DNA of 64,000 nt from Musa acuminata AAA Group (taxonomy: Eukaryota > Streptophyta > Magnoliopsida > Zingiberales > Musaceae), in the NCBI RefSeq assembly GCF_036884655.1, contig NC_088355.1, forward strand, positions 38,693,001 through 38,757,000, given 5' to 3'. The position numbers and the translations under genes were made by a program. This document shows positions 10,910 through 22,300 of this stretch, in pieces (within the stretch, counting starts at the first letter, position 1; each line of letters starts with the position of its first letter). Under the pieces are notes generated by a model. It did no database searches, had not been told where the DNA came from, and worked only from the letters and a program-made list of their open reading frames with translations.

Positions 10910-12870
10910 CTTGAAGAAAGCCTGACTATATGAAAATAAGATGCCTCTGTTAATTGCTGTTATTGATAGCAGCAATCATTTTGTTGATTGTTAAGTACGG
11001 TTGCAATTACTTGACATCCAACTTGAAAAGATCTAAAGGTGTGGACTTATTCCAAACTTTTGCAAGAAAAGAAAGCTAAAATTAGCTTCACTTTATGCAG
11101 AGAGAGAGCCTTACAGATTGATAAAATTAGCGTCACCTAAGGAAGAAGAAAACATCTTTAGAAGACTAGCGCCAAATCGATGGAGGAGCAAATAACAGAA
11201 TCTAATAACACCTATTTCCATGCAGCAGTACATTTGGCTTAACATGAGACCTCATCATTCTTCATGTTAGTGATGCACATTAAGAAATTTCTGCTGTAAG
11301 CAGACACTTCATTTCTTTTTTTTACGAAAGATTGACTTTTGACACATCTACATAGATATATAAAGTTTAAATCATTAATTTACATCGATCTTTTAGCTTT
11401 GTTGGTTAGAGTGTGGTGTTAATAACGCGAATGTCATTAATTCGTAACTTACGTGGGCCATTTTAAAATTATAAATTAATAAAAATTTATTTTTTATAAT
11501 ATTAGGTAAATTAATAATTATAATTGTAAATATAAAATAGACTAATTTAATTGGAATAAAATAACAGGCCTTAATTGCATTTTTAGTCATAATATTGTAT
11601 CGATTTAGTGACTATTTTCGCATGTTTTACCTAAAAAAACGTCCATCATAACTTAGAAAAATAAGAGTATTTCACCTAAAAAAAAATCAAATAATCAAAT
11701 TTTTATCTAATATCAACTCCCTAATTGATTTTTATTTAGGAATATTTTTTTTATCACTTAAACAAATGTATTATTTTATCTTCTATCACTCATCCTCAAT
11801 CGCTAATATATCAGTGTTGTATCATCGTGATCGAAGCAAGTGATAACGATGACGAGTAATGGGCACTAGTCAAAAGCGACAGACCCTTTATGTCATGCAA
11901 AGAGGATGATCGGTGGTGGAGGACAGGATAATAACAACAACGTTCAACGAAGGAGTGAAAGATCAAAAATAATACGACGATGACGAAGTGTTGACAACGA
12001 GAGATAGGAGTGGTAATAGAAGAATATTTTTATTAAAATAAAAAAAATCTAATATAAAAATCAATTAGGAGGTCGTAATGGGTAAAAGTCTAACGTATTT
12101 TTTGAATATAAAATATATAAAAAACAAAATATTATAAAACAATTATGGATTTAATTCGCAGCTACATAGGATCGATTCTTATCAAAGTCTAGTATGGCAG
12201 TTCAGACGTTAAAGAGATGGTTGAGAGGTTGCCGTGGAAGGCACGCTTTCTTGCCTTTCCTCATCTCACTGCGTTGGTGCGTGGCGTGCGTCCACTGTGC
12301 CCTCAAATTTCCGAGATGCATCCAAATGTCACATCACTTGCGCCAAAGAACCTTATTTTGTGCCCGAACGGCTCCGAAGAGGCAAGCTGGACTTTGCATC
12401 TGATGCATCCACTGCGTGCTGATCTCCTTGGAATCGTAGGTGGCCATGAGAGGGCCTTCGCCCTTGACAAACGTGTCTTTTCAAGCCATGTCATAACCCC
12501 TAGTTTCTGAAAAGTCTTGGATCATCATCTGCAGCATGCATGTCCTACTGTTTGAGTTGGCAAAGATGACAACATTGCCGGCGTCGGTGGATTAATCCTA
12601 TCCACTGCTACTGTCATCGAAAGCATGAACAATCAGATACCTTGATTTCCTGTGCTCCGTCAAAGTCCACTCGCTGGTGTATGTGTGTGGATAAGCTGTT
12701 CTAGAAATCACTCAGTTCCTACGACTCCAACGTCATCGACGCCAATTGATCCGAGCGTAATCCAAACATGACCCTACCCAAATCTAGTCGAGAGAGCTAA
12801 TTGCACGCGTCAGAGAGCAACTAGATGCTCTGACATCAGCACCTACGTCATCTCGCTTACGCCACCCTAT
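10907..12870. other. Intergenic region between the WRKY genes
   Basis: AT-rich apart from 12190-12540, which is more GC-rich and has overlapping open frames on both strands but no recognised domain. It holds a decayed tRNA-Ile (11387-11460). The last few hundred bases are presumably the promoter of the second WRKY gene; I could not define a TATA box with confidence. Confidence 0.4.
11387..11460 (+). pseudogene. Decayed tRNA-Ile (AAT anticodon) pseudogene
   Basis: The 74-nt segment lines up base for base with plant tRNA-Ile(AAU): D-arm ttagctttgttggttagag, anticodon loop ttaataacgcg, and 3' end gtgggcca. The 5' acceptor strand (gatcttt) no longer pairs with the 3' strand, and the T-arm/B box (ttaattcgtaa) is eroded. 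Most differences from the expected sequence are C-to-T or G-to-A, as in methylated silent DNA. It could also be the head of a tRNA-derived SINE, but no SINE body or poly-A tail was recognised. Confidence 0.7.
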
Positions 12871-12977
12871 GTGGGTTCTATTTCCATGTTCTTTCCTTTC
12901 CTCCTCCCCCTCCGCCCCTTATCTCTTCCCCCTCTATTTCTTCCCTTCACACTTTGTTCCCACCAAACACAACTCTC

Positions 12978-12980
<3 letters not shown>

Positions 12981-13051
<71 letters not shown>
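12981..13051. repeat. (CT)25(AC)n microsatellite in the second WRKY leader
   Basis: CT dinucleotides to about 13030 then AC dinucleotides to about 13051, ending 21 bp before the start codon at 13072. CT-rich leaders are common in plant genes; the length makes it a likely polymorphic marker. Confidence 0.92.
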
Positions 13052-13071
13052 AGTCCACAACGAAGAAGAAG

Positions 13072-14263
13072 ATGGGCTCGAAGGAGGAAGGAGACCGGTG
13101 GCAGATGAAGCTGAAGGAAGAACTGATCAAAGCGCAGCAGTTGGCGACTCGCCTGATGGAGGTGCTGCAATCGGGTCCCGGCGAAGAATCGCTCGTCGAC
13201 CAGGTTCTGAGCGCCGTCTCCAAAGCTCTCGTTATCCTGGACGCCGAGGGTAAAGCTGCGGCGCCACTTGGTGACGAGCACGGAACCGAAATCTCTGGCC
13301 TGAAGAAGAAGAAGATCCTACTTCCTCGAAGAGTCGGATACAGAAGGAGGTAATGTTTGATCATTAATCGCGGTGATGATTCCTCATGCTTCTTATTGGC
13401 TCGGAGAGAATCTTATGATGGTAGGTTAGGTTTGGCCTTTTCGGGTGGCATGCAATCATGACGCTGATATCATTCATGGCGTTATGTGCCTTTCCCCGAC
13501 CTCTGTCGTGTTGATGAAGTTGGACTGATCGTGCTTGGTTTGCAGAGCACATCCATACAAATGCAGAACCATCTTGGCCGTGACGAACGAAGATGGCTAT
13601 GCGTGGCGGAAGTACGGGCAGAAGGACATCCATGGTGCTGCTCATCCAAGGTCTCAACCTTTCCTCTTTGTTTATTGCAATTATTGAGTCTGGAAAAGGG
13701 CAAAGAACAAGTTGCACTGCAGCACTGATGGATGAGAGCCTTGGAATGTCCGTCTGCCATTTTAGATCATGCATGAACAGAGTCTTGTCTTCATGGTGTC
13801 TGTGTGAACCGAGCTGCTCTGCTCTTGCAGAAGCTACTACCGCTGCATCCACAAGCACGACCGGGGGTGTCAGGCCACAAGGCAAGTCCAGAAGACGGAG
13901 GACGACGCCTCTGTCTTCTCCATCACCTACATGGGAGAACACACCTGCGCGGACGCGGCCACGCTGCCGGTGCAAGTACCACCCTGCGTCATCAGTTTCG
14001 AATCGAACACCGCCGGCCAAGGAGTTCCTTCGCTGAAGCAGGAGTGCGACGAGGAAGTGGTGAGCAGTCACTCACCAGCCGACGATTCTTCCTCGGCGTT
14101 CCCGGAGTTCTCCGCGTTCATGGTGTCCGCTGCTGCGGCCGCGGACCAGTACGACGTCACGTCGGTCTTCAGGTCTTCCACCAGCAGCTTGGACATGGAG
14201 TTCGATCCGGAGACGTTCAACTTCGACGGCGTGTTTAGCCAGGGCGATGAGTACATCAGTTAA
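13072..14263 (+). CDS. WRKY: WRKY transcription factor, group III (second of two)
   Basis: Second nuclear W-box-binding factor. Exons 13072-13349, 13546-13650, 13831-14263; joined length 816 nt, 271 residues. The N-terminus (KLKEELIKAQQLATRLMEVL, residues about 10-30) is a predicted amphipathic helix typical of group III proteins, followed by a basic KKKK stretch. The WRKY domain has WRKYGQK at 113-119 and zinc ligands C133, C141, H165, C167, the canonical group III C-X7-C-X23-H-X-C. The C-terminus is acidic and Ser-rich, a likely activation region. Introns are GT-AG, both phase 2, at the same positions relative to the domain as in the first WRKY gene. Sequence outside the domain differs considerably from the neighbour, so if they are tandem duplicates the event is old. 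Confidence 0.92.
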
Positions 14264-15423
14264 AGAGGGGCGGCTGCTGCTGCTGCTACCACCTCAAGTG
14301 TAGTAACATATAATATGAGTTCCTGTACTCTAATACAACTTTACATTAAATATTGCTTCCCAAAAGCACTACATTCCCTTAGTGCGTGTGGATATTTATC
14401 TGTGACAACATATTAAAAGCATTACAAAAAATAATCATACATCGATAAACATCGAGTGAATCGGATCCTTACGAGTCTAAATCTCAGTCTAATAAATCAA
14501 AATTTTTAGATTGAATTGATGTGATTTTGATTTAATGTATGTCAAACCTCTGTGTATGTCTATGTATCAGCAGCTAAAGGAAATCTATTCGATGGATTTG
14601 AGAACCGAAAGTTCACCGTGAAGATAAAAAGGCAGTTTCCTCGCCACCGACTCGAGATTGTACCCGCGAGTGAGTGGGCCCAATTCATGTTATTTTACAT
14701 GTAGCTCCCAAAAAAACAAACCTGTCCCGATCTCGGGGCCCGCGGGTGGTGGGTTGGGGCGGAGTGCTTCCCGTCACCGCCCCTTCGCAACCCCCATGTT
14801 GACCTAAATTAATTTTATCCCTTAAAAATATTAAAATTTTAATTAATACATTAGTGATTAATATTAGAATATTTAAATTATATGTGTTATATTATTATTA
14901 ATAAAATATATTATATATAATTATTTAAAAAATATATATAAATTGAACAAAGATAGATGAGAAGTGTTCTATTCTATCACCATCCAATAATAATTTTAAA
15001 TAAAAAACTAAAATTATTATTTTCGAAATTAATATCTAAAAGGGTATTATTAAAATTAATTAATAAAAAATAATTTTTATAATATTTAATATAAGATTGA
15101 TTTAGTGATTAATATTAGAATGTTAAAATTATATGTATTATATTATTATTATTATTATTATTAAGGAGCGCTCTATTCTCCGTCCGATAACCGCAGGTAA
15201 TAAAAAATGCCTCCATCGATGGACGGTGGGATCTTCCGCTTCGGCGAGTCCGTGCCACCGACGCTGCCCTACGCAACCAAGACGCGTCGACCGAAGAGGC
15301 CGCCGCCGGCACACGACAGCCTACCATACTTGCCCCCTATCGATCTTCCTTACGCGTCCTCTCCCCCTTCCTTCGATTGGAAGGCATCGGGGAGTTCCTT
15401 CCTTCCCACCCCAACCCGCTCCC
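14264..15423. other. Intergenic, very AT-rich then GC-rich
   Basis: 14810-15170 is almost pure A/T, with a (TTA)n run at 15140-15163. 15180-15420 is GC-rich and carries a 97-codon open frame, but it lies upstream of the TATA box of the next gene and has no recognisable domain, so it is read as promoter. Confidence 0.45.
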
Positions 15424-15430
15424 CTATAAA
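15424..15430 (+). promoter_or_regulatory. TATA box of the His/Cys microprotein gene
   Basis: ctataaaaaa at 15424, preceded by GC-rich DNA. The predicted transcription start is about 30 bp downstream. It fits a leader that is spliced at 15521. Confidence 0.55.
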
Positions 15431-15520
15431 AAAACTCGGTTTTGGGAGATCCCCATATCTGCATCTCGTCTCCTCCAATCAGACAAGAAAGAACGCTTAA
15501 TTCCTTTGAGAAGTACTGAG

Positions 15521-15711
15521 GTAAGCTGTCTGATATCTTGTTCCCCCTGTTTCTCTCTTTTTTTTTGGGGCTAAAAATTGGATTTTTTATCGGTTCCCCT
15601 TTCTATCATTTCCGGACTTCCTATCAGACGAAGAGTTCTAATCCAACAAACAAGGTTTCTCTGAATTGGTTTCGAGTCTTCTTGTTTGGTTCTGCTGTCA
15701 TCTGAATCTAG
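15521..15711 (+). other. Probable 5'UTR intron of the microprotein gene
   Basis: Donor actgag/gtaagc at 15520/15521 is a near-perfect consensus. A T-rich body is followed by acceptor gaatctag at 15711, 23 bp before the ATG. Leader introns often raise expression of small plant genes. Confidence 0.5.
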
Positions 15712-15734
15712 TTTGATCAACTTGTTTCGGGGAA

Positions 15735-15956
15735 ATGGGTCATCACCACCACCACCACCATGAGGGTGGCAGCCCATATGACTATCCCTTGGTGGCCCTT
15801 TGCTGCTGCCCGTGCTTGCTGCTGAGCTCCATCCTGAGGGGTGTTGGGAGTTGCATCTTTATAGCCTGCTACCCCGTCCTGCGATGCTTTGGCTTCGACG
15901 AGCACTATCATCATCGCCACCACCACCACCACCACCACCATGATCATTGCTATTGA
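15735..15956 (+). CDS. His/Cys-rich small membrane-type protein, 73 residues
   Basis: A single-exon frame with seven His directly after MG (residues 3-9), then a central hydrophobic Cys-rich core (CCCPCLLL, then a GVGSCIFIACYPVLRCFGF-like segment, roughly residues 22-54), and a second His cluster at the C-terminus (eight consecutive His, then DHCY). Seven Cys lie in the core, one near the end. The symmetric His-core-His layout suggests metal binding at a membrane surface or palmitoylated membrane attachment; both are inference. I recall similar uncharacterised small plant proteins sharing the core but know of no assigned function. A leading TATA box, a leader intron and a good start context (gaaATGGG) support a real gene. 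Alternative: a repeat-driven chance frame, unlikely given the non-repetitive core. Confidence 0.7.
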   Translation: MGHHHHHHHEGGSPYDYPLVALCCCPCLLLSSILRGVGSCIFIACYPVLRCFGFDEHYHHRHHHHHHHHDHCY

Positions 15957-18160
15957 ACAACCGAGCCTCGGTTCTCATGCCTTCAAGTTTATTGCATTTT
16001 GACTGTAGAAACATCTGTGCAATGAGCTTCCTTTTCTCGCAAATTATTATTATTATTATTATAAATGGCTTATTATTAGTTCATTATCTTCACGAGAATT
16101 GCTATAATAATTGTATGATGATTGGCTTTCGTGGAGTGGATTGACACAGTTAATGTTCTTCTCTATGTATAATTGGATTAAGTACTTCAGGTGCTGTGGA
16201 ACACATGAAGCATTTCTTCTGCAATCCCATTTGTATAACAAGTAGGCCAGTAAATGACCATTTCTTTCTTGCTATCATAAGTCACTGTTAGAATGGTCCG
16301 ATACTTGTGGTGCATCTGTTCTATCAGTGTCTTGTATGTATCTTGGTTAGACTACAAGTATAGTCCACACAAGTGCCAGTCCTATTGCAACCTTGTTCTT
16401 TTCATCAGCAGATGGTTGCATTTTACCACAGGAGAAAGAGGTAAATTCTATTTTATCTTTGTTCATTTGACGAATCAAAGACCAGAGATTTCAGGTCAAA
16501 GTCATCTCTTAAAATCTTTTGAATGGTAAAGCTTTCTTTTTCTGTATTCATGGAGCTTGTTGAACAGCATAGAACACACTTCTTTTTATTTGTGACTAGA
16601 GAGGAAAGATACTTTTTTATGTCATAGGATACATTTTGTTAGAAAATTGGATGTGCTGATTGCAAGTGTTTCATATAGAACTGTATTTGACTACTTTCTA
16701 TGTTTTCTGTACCTCTGTGGCTATGCTAAATTACTCAAAAGTGGATCTATCTCAGTTCTCACGGCATTCTTGCAGATAAATTAATTGTGCATTGCAAGTA
16801 CTGGAAATTTATCTTCTTACACAAGTGTAATATGTTATTGATCATATCTTTGATGAGAGCAAACAAAAAGAGGATGGGGAAGAAAATGCATGCAGCAGAG
16901 TCTAACCTTGTGTCAATAGATCTCTTTGTTCTCTGAACTTGACAAACAGTAGTTTCAATATTGATGCATTTATCTAAATCTAATATGCACCAATTGTCAT
17001 CAGTTTATGACTTAATAATGTCAAAACATATGCAGATATGACCCAAAATACAAGTAGAAGAAAAAAAATCCTTCATTAAGATATCTTTTGACTGATTTGT
17101 GAAATTTTAAGGTGAGTTGCACATATTTTGTCTTTATCTTTCACTTTTCAGTGTTGTTTTTGTTGCAAAATCTAATTTCTTTCTCTCTAGGATATTAGAT
17201 TTTCATGTGAGTTACACGTATTTAGTCATTATTTAACTCAAGTGGTATTATTAGATTTTTTTCGCCATGTTTTCATTAAAAAATCTCAACTGTTCACTTT
17301 TTCCTTCATACATTCTTTTTTAAAAAATACATATATATAACATTTCTTTTTTTTTAAGATAAAATTATCATGGTCTATGCCTCGTTGTTTTGTTGTTTTT
17401 TTCTCATTGCTTTCATGTGGTCGTCTCTTGCCCATCGTTACTAAGACGACGTCATTAAGGTCGGGTCACAAGGACCTCACTCTCGCCTCTTATGCTAAAA
17501 GAGAGTGCTCTAACTCATTTTCGTCCCTTATCGTTACTCGATCAGGGGAGCCGAGCAATTCAGAAAAGAAGGCTCTAGGATAGTTCGCCATCCGATAGAG
17601 GTGAGGCCTTAGCAATATCTCAATAACAATGAACAAAGTCACACTCAAATAAAGCGTAACTATAGGATAGTTCGCCATCTGATAGCTTCCGAAGTCCATC
17701 GACTTCACTGAAAGTTATGCATTGATTATTGCCCTTAGGATACTTTTTGTTGTATATCATTTTTCCTTCACGATATCTTGAAGGGAGCATTTTTGATATA
17801 TTCTTTAAGAGTACGTATCGTATATCATCTTACTTTATGACAAATTTTTTTAATATTAATTTTACTTTCGTAAGTTGAATCATCTTTTTTTTATTAAATA
17901 TTTTGTTAAGATAAAATGCATGTGTGTTAAAAAAATTTTCGACTTTAGCAGATGAAAATTGAGTTCGCTCCATCAAAAAACGAGAAATCCTGAAACGATA
18001 AGATCCTGTTCAGGAGTTTGTATCTTTGATGTTTGTCTAGAAATATTTCGTATCTTCGCTTAATGTTCCACAAGTTCTGCAACACGGCCTGTCAACCTGC
18101 TTTGGACCAGCACATCAGTGGGCCGCAACGCAGCATAAGTGGTGCCTGTCTTGTTGCTAA
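15957..18160. other. Intergenic region, no gene recognised
   Basis: AT-rich non-coding DNA with an ATT-rich tract at 16042-16062 and the direct repeat noted at 17577-17685. The part to about 16250 may be the 3'UTR of the microprotein gene. Confidence 0.45.
17577..17685. repeat. Pair of 22-bp direct repeats
   Basis: aggatagttcgccatccgat at 17577 recurs with one mismatch at 17664 (aggatagttcgccatctgat), 87 bp apart. Probably a remnant of a tandem duplication or a mobile element; nothing else in the surroundings explains it. Confidence 0.6.
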
Positions 18161-18170
18161 CGGTTCCTGA

Positions 18171-18746
18171 CACGTGTAACTATCGCGAGACCGTGTTACG
18201 AACCTCGTGAATCACGTTTCCCGGAGATCCGCCCTCACCACGCGTTCGGACTCCCGTGGGTCTCTCTACCCATGCTACCTGGCTGGTGGAGCCCACGTCT
18301 GAGCTCACGCCAACCTCACGTATGACTCCACGTGTCGGGTGAATGATGTGATCATAGCATGTCGTACCTCACACAAAGAAAGAAAGGTTGACTCGTCTCA
18401 ACGTTCTTTCACGTACACGTGTACGGATCACATAGCTCAGCTGAGTCATTAATCGGAAATATCTACTTTAATGAACCAAATCTACCCGAATGTGAATTGC
18501 TATGGAGACGACGGAGCTCCACCTTTACAAGACCCAAATAATTGGACCGAGTCGGTCCACAGTCGGTCCAATTGAATTCGAATCGAGTCCAATGGAATTC
18601 CGCGCTGATTTGATTAAAGAATTGAATCGGTCAAGTGGGATCTGCGAATACACCCCACCCGACACGATCCGCCCGAGTTGCGCTCCTACGCATCGACACG
18701 TGGCAGACAAAAAAATAAAACTTGTGGCGCGTCACGTGGTCACGTG
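18171..18746 (+). promoter_or_regulatory. Cluster of six G-boxes (CACGTG) upstream of the receptor gene
   Basis: CACGTG at 18171, 18329, 18416, 18697, 18733 and 18741. G-boxes bind bZIP and bHLH factors (ABA, light and stress responses). The site at 18416 sits inside a 14-bp perfect palindrome, cgtacacgtgtacg (18412-18425). Six in under 600 bp is well above chance (about one per 4 kb expected). They lie 0.6-1.2 kb upstream of the vacuolar sorting receptor start codon. Confidence 0.65.
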
Positions 18747-19358
18747 CAACACGTTGGCTGTCAGTAGATCTTGGGACGCACCCAACCCATTCTCCTCATC
18801 CCTTGCACTGGGCACCACCATGATATTTTATGTAATAATACTAACAAAGGCGGTCGGTTTGTTACTAAATACAAGGGAAGATAGGGAGGGAGCGCTTCCG
18901 GAACAGAGGAAGCTGCGACGGCCGCCACGTTGCTGCCGTCTCCTCTCGCCCGCGAGGGCTTCTTTACGGGTTCCTCGAGAAGGCGACAAGAATCCCCGAC
19001 CTCCGTCGCAAACCCTGATTGCGGCCCCGTCGACGGCTCGCATTCGATTTCTGATCCCGTCTTGCGTCGATCGATCGCTTTGCGTTTGCGTGTGGGTTTT
19101 GCTCGGCGTTTCGAATCATCGGTGTTGGAAAGGATAGTTTCCGTCGCATCTTGGATTTCTTCCGTGATCGTGCCTTTGAGCTAACCATCGAATCTTTATG
19201 CGTGGAATTTTCTTGATTGCTGAGATCTCTTCTTTTTCTTTCCTTTGGGTGGGAGATTAGGGTTCTTTTATCTTTCCTGAGGGGATTGGTGTAGGGTTTC
19301 TTTGTTGTGACCGGTTAATCGGACTAAAGATTCGAGGGTTGCTCGGATTTGTGGGAGA

Positions 19359-22300
19359 ATGGGAGGGAAGCTTGTGTGGCTCCGGGTGGTGTGGGTTTCG
19401 GTTCTTCTTTGGGGATCTTGTTGGGGGAAGTTCGTGGTGGAGAAGAACAGCTTGAAGGTGACCTCGCCGGATTCGTTGAAGGGCATCTACGAGTGCGCAA
19501 TTGGAAACTTCGGGGTTCCTCAGTACGGTGGGACTATGGTGGGGATCGTGGCGTACCCCAAGGCCAATCGGAAGGGTTGCCAGAGCTTCGACAATTTCGA
19601 CATCTCTTATAAATCCAAACCAGGAGGGTTCCCCACCTTTCTTCTTGTCGACAGAGGGGGTGAGTCTTAATGTTATGAGCCCTAGAAAAAAAATCGTGTG
19701 TGTTTTATCTATGTGTTTGGACTCTTTCAAATCTTGTCAAATGTAGTGATTTTTCTTTGTGTGCATGCATCTTCTTTTACTGTTTGTTTTCTTGAGTTTG
19801 TAATGTGTTGGAGTATTTTAAGATTATAGAGCTTTCGTACCTGGAGATATTATGTTCTAACTCTGAACACAAATGCAATAAAAATCCGAGGGCAAGTCTC
19901 CTATCCAGGACAAGTAACATCGGTTGACCCACAGCATGGTTGCTAACCAAATTGTTGCTTCGTTGTTTCTTGCCTATAGATATGGGATGATTAACCTCTT
20001 CAAATCTAAAAGAAGTTTCGTACAACATTCACAAGATACCAACACAGTTATATTATTTTCTTGAAATCTTTGTCAAGGTACATTCATCAATTTCTTCACA
20101 CCCCATTTCTTATTGCCTGTTCCAATCATTTCTTGACAGCTCAAGGTTACAGCAGATGCTTAGTTTATTTTGATTTATTTGAATGAATTTGCTCCACTCA
20201 GAATGCATTCACAATCACCAGTGCTTTTTTCTGATAAGAGAGGCTGCATCGCCTTCTCCTAGCTACTGATTCTACAATCCATCTACATTTAGTTTATACC
20301 AGCCCATTACAAGAATTTGACATGTCTAAAATTTACCTTTAGACTCCTTGGATTGAACATAGTTCATCGTAGATGCAACAGCTCTATACAGTATACACCA
20401 TACAAAAAAGACAAACTCTTTACCCATGAATGAAACCTCATTTTGCACTTTCCATATCAATTAAAGTGTGCAAGCAATGCGGGTTTTGTTCTGGAATGTC
20501 TTCTAATATTTTTCGATATCAGTACTAGTGATAACCATCTGATACCTTTGTTTGATTTTTTTCAGGTCCAGTATGTTGCATGGATATCATTAACTAATGA
20601 TCTATTAATCAAATGAATTTTGTTTATACATGTCCTTCTATTATATCTTTTGCTAATTTCTGTGGGCATTGTTATTTACTAATTGGACTTGTGTCATACT
20701 GATTGGATGATCCTTGGTTGTAAAGTGGATACAGATAAGTTATATTTAGGATGCATTGAATTTAGATTGGTGGGGTAATTGGAAATATATTTATGGGAGG
20801 CTTGTGCATGGGGCCACTCTCTTTAGATTGGCAATGCATTGAATTTAAGGTTTTAGCAAACCTGGATGCAACACTTCAATACTTTCTTCAGTTTGCTTGA
20901 GGGTGGGCTCGGTTCAATGTGAAGGTTGTTCCTATAAGATTTGTACATCACAGGTTTAAGTAGCAAAAGCATCCTCTCCTATTCTGGGGTAAGACCAAGG
21001 TTTGCCGTACCGGACTGTACCGCCCGGTACGGGCGGTACGTACCGGTCCGACAGGCTAGCGGTACGCGGACCGCCCTGTACCGGTCCGCCCGTACCGAGC
21101 ACTGTAGCACTGCTACCGTGCTCGGTATACCGTACCGTACCGGTACCGAGCCCGGGTCGAAACGCCGGTACGGTACGGTACGGCGAACCTGGGGTAAGAC
21201 CACAAATATCTTATCTTATTAAGAGGCCCTGGTGATGGAGCCTTATGCTTTAAGAGTTACCCTTTGTCATTTTGTTTGAATGTCACTCTGAACATTTGGC
21301 TTCATTATGTACAGTCGCCAAACATTCCTTTATTATTTTAAAAAACAAAAAAGTAAAGTAGTCATGTAATATGTTTTGAAAGCATCATTATTACTTTTAC
21401 AAGTTCACTGAATCATGCATTCATTTGACTGTGCATGCAGGGCTGAGAAGAAAAATTTATATTTAATGAAACAATGCCCTGAACTAACTTCTATTGAGTT
21501 ATTCTTTTGTTGTGAACAGATTGTTACTTTACAGCAAAAGCATGGAATGCACAGAATGCAGGAGCTGCTGCTGTCCTTGTTGCTGATAACAAGGCAGAAC
21601 CTTTGATAACAATGGACACACCTGAGGAGGATGACAACAAGGCAGACTATCTACAGAACATAACAATTCCTTCAGCACTCATCAGCAAAAGCTTTGGAGA
21701 TAGCTTAAAGAAGGCAATTGAGAATGGCGACATGGTTAGTGTCAATTTAGATTGGAGAGAATCTTTACCCCATCCTGATGATCGTGTAGAATATGAATTT
21801 TGGACAAACAGTAATGATGAATGTGGCCCCAAATGTGACAGTCAAATACAGTTTGTTAAGAACTTCAAAGGAGCAGCACAGATACTAGAGAGAAAAGGTT
21901 ATACCCAGTTTACCCCGCATTACATTACTTGGTATTGCCCTGAAGCCTTTCTTTTGAGCAAGCAGTGCAAATCCCAGTGTATCAACCATGGGAGATATTG
22001 TGCACCCGATCCCGAACAGGACTTTAGCAAAGGTTATGATGGGAAAGATGTCGTGGTCCAAAACTTGCGCCAAGTCTGCTTGTTTAAGGTTGCTAATGAA
22101 AGTGGGAAATCTTGGCTATGGTGGGATTATGTGACTGACTTCGCAATACGTTGTCCTATGAGTGATAAGAAGTACACAAAAGAATGCGCTGAAGAAGTAA
22201 TCAAATCACTTGGTGAGATGAATATTTTTGTTTGGTGTGTCATTTGATGAGGCTCATTGTTGGTTAAGGGAATCAGGATTTCATGATTGACTATTACATT

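Noticed and set aside
12869..13364. Frames with long Ser-Leu or Arg-Glu runs around 13000
   Set aside because: They are translations of the CT/AC microsatellite in the WRKY leader.
15207..15500. A 97-codon plus-strand frame with an ATG upstream of the microprotein
   Set aside because: It spans the TATA box of the downstream gene and has no recognised domain; more likely promoter sequence.
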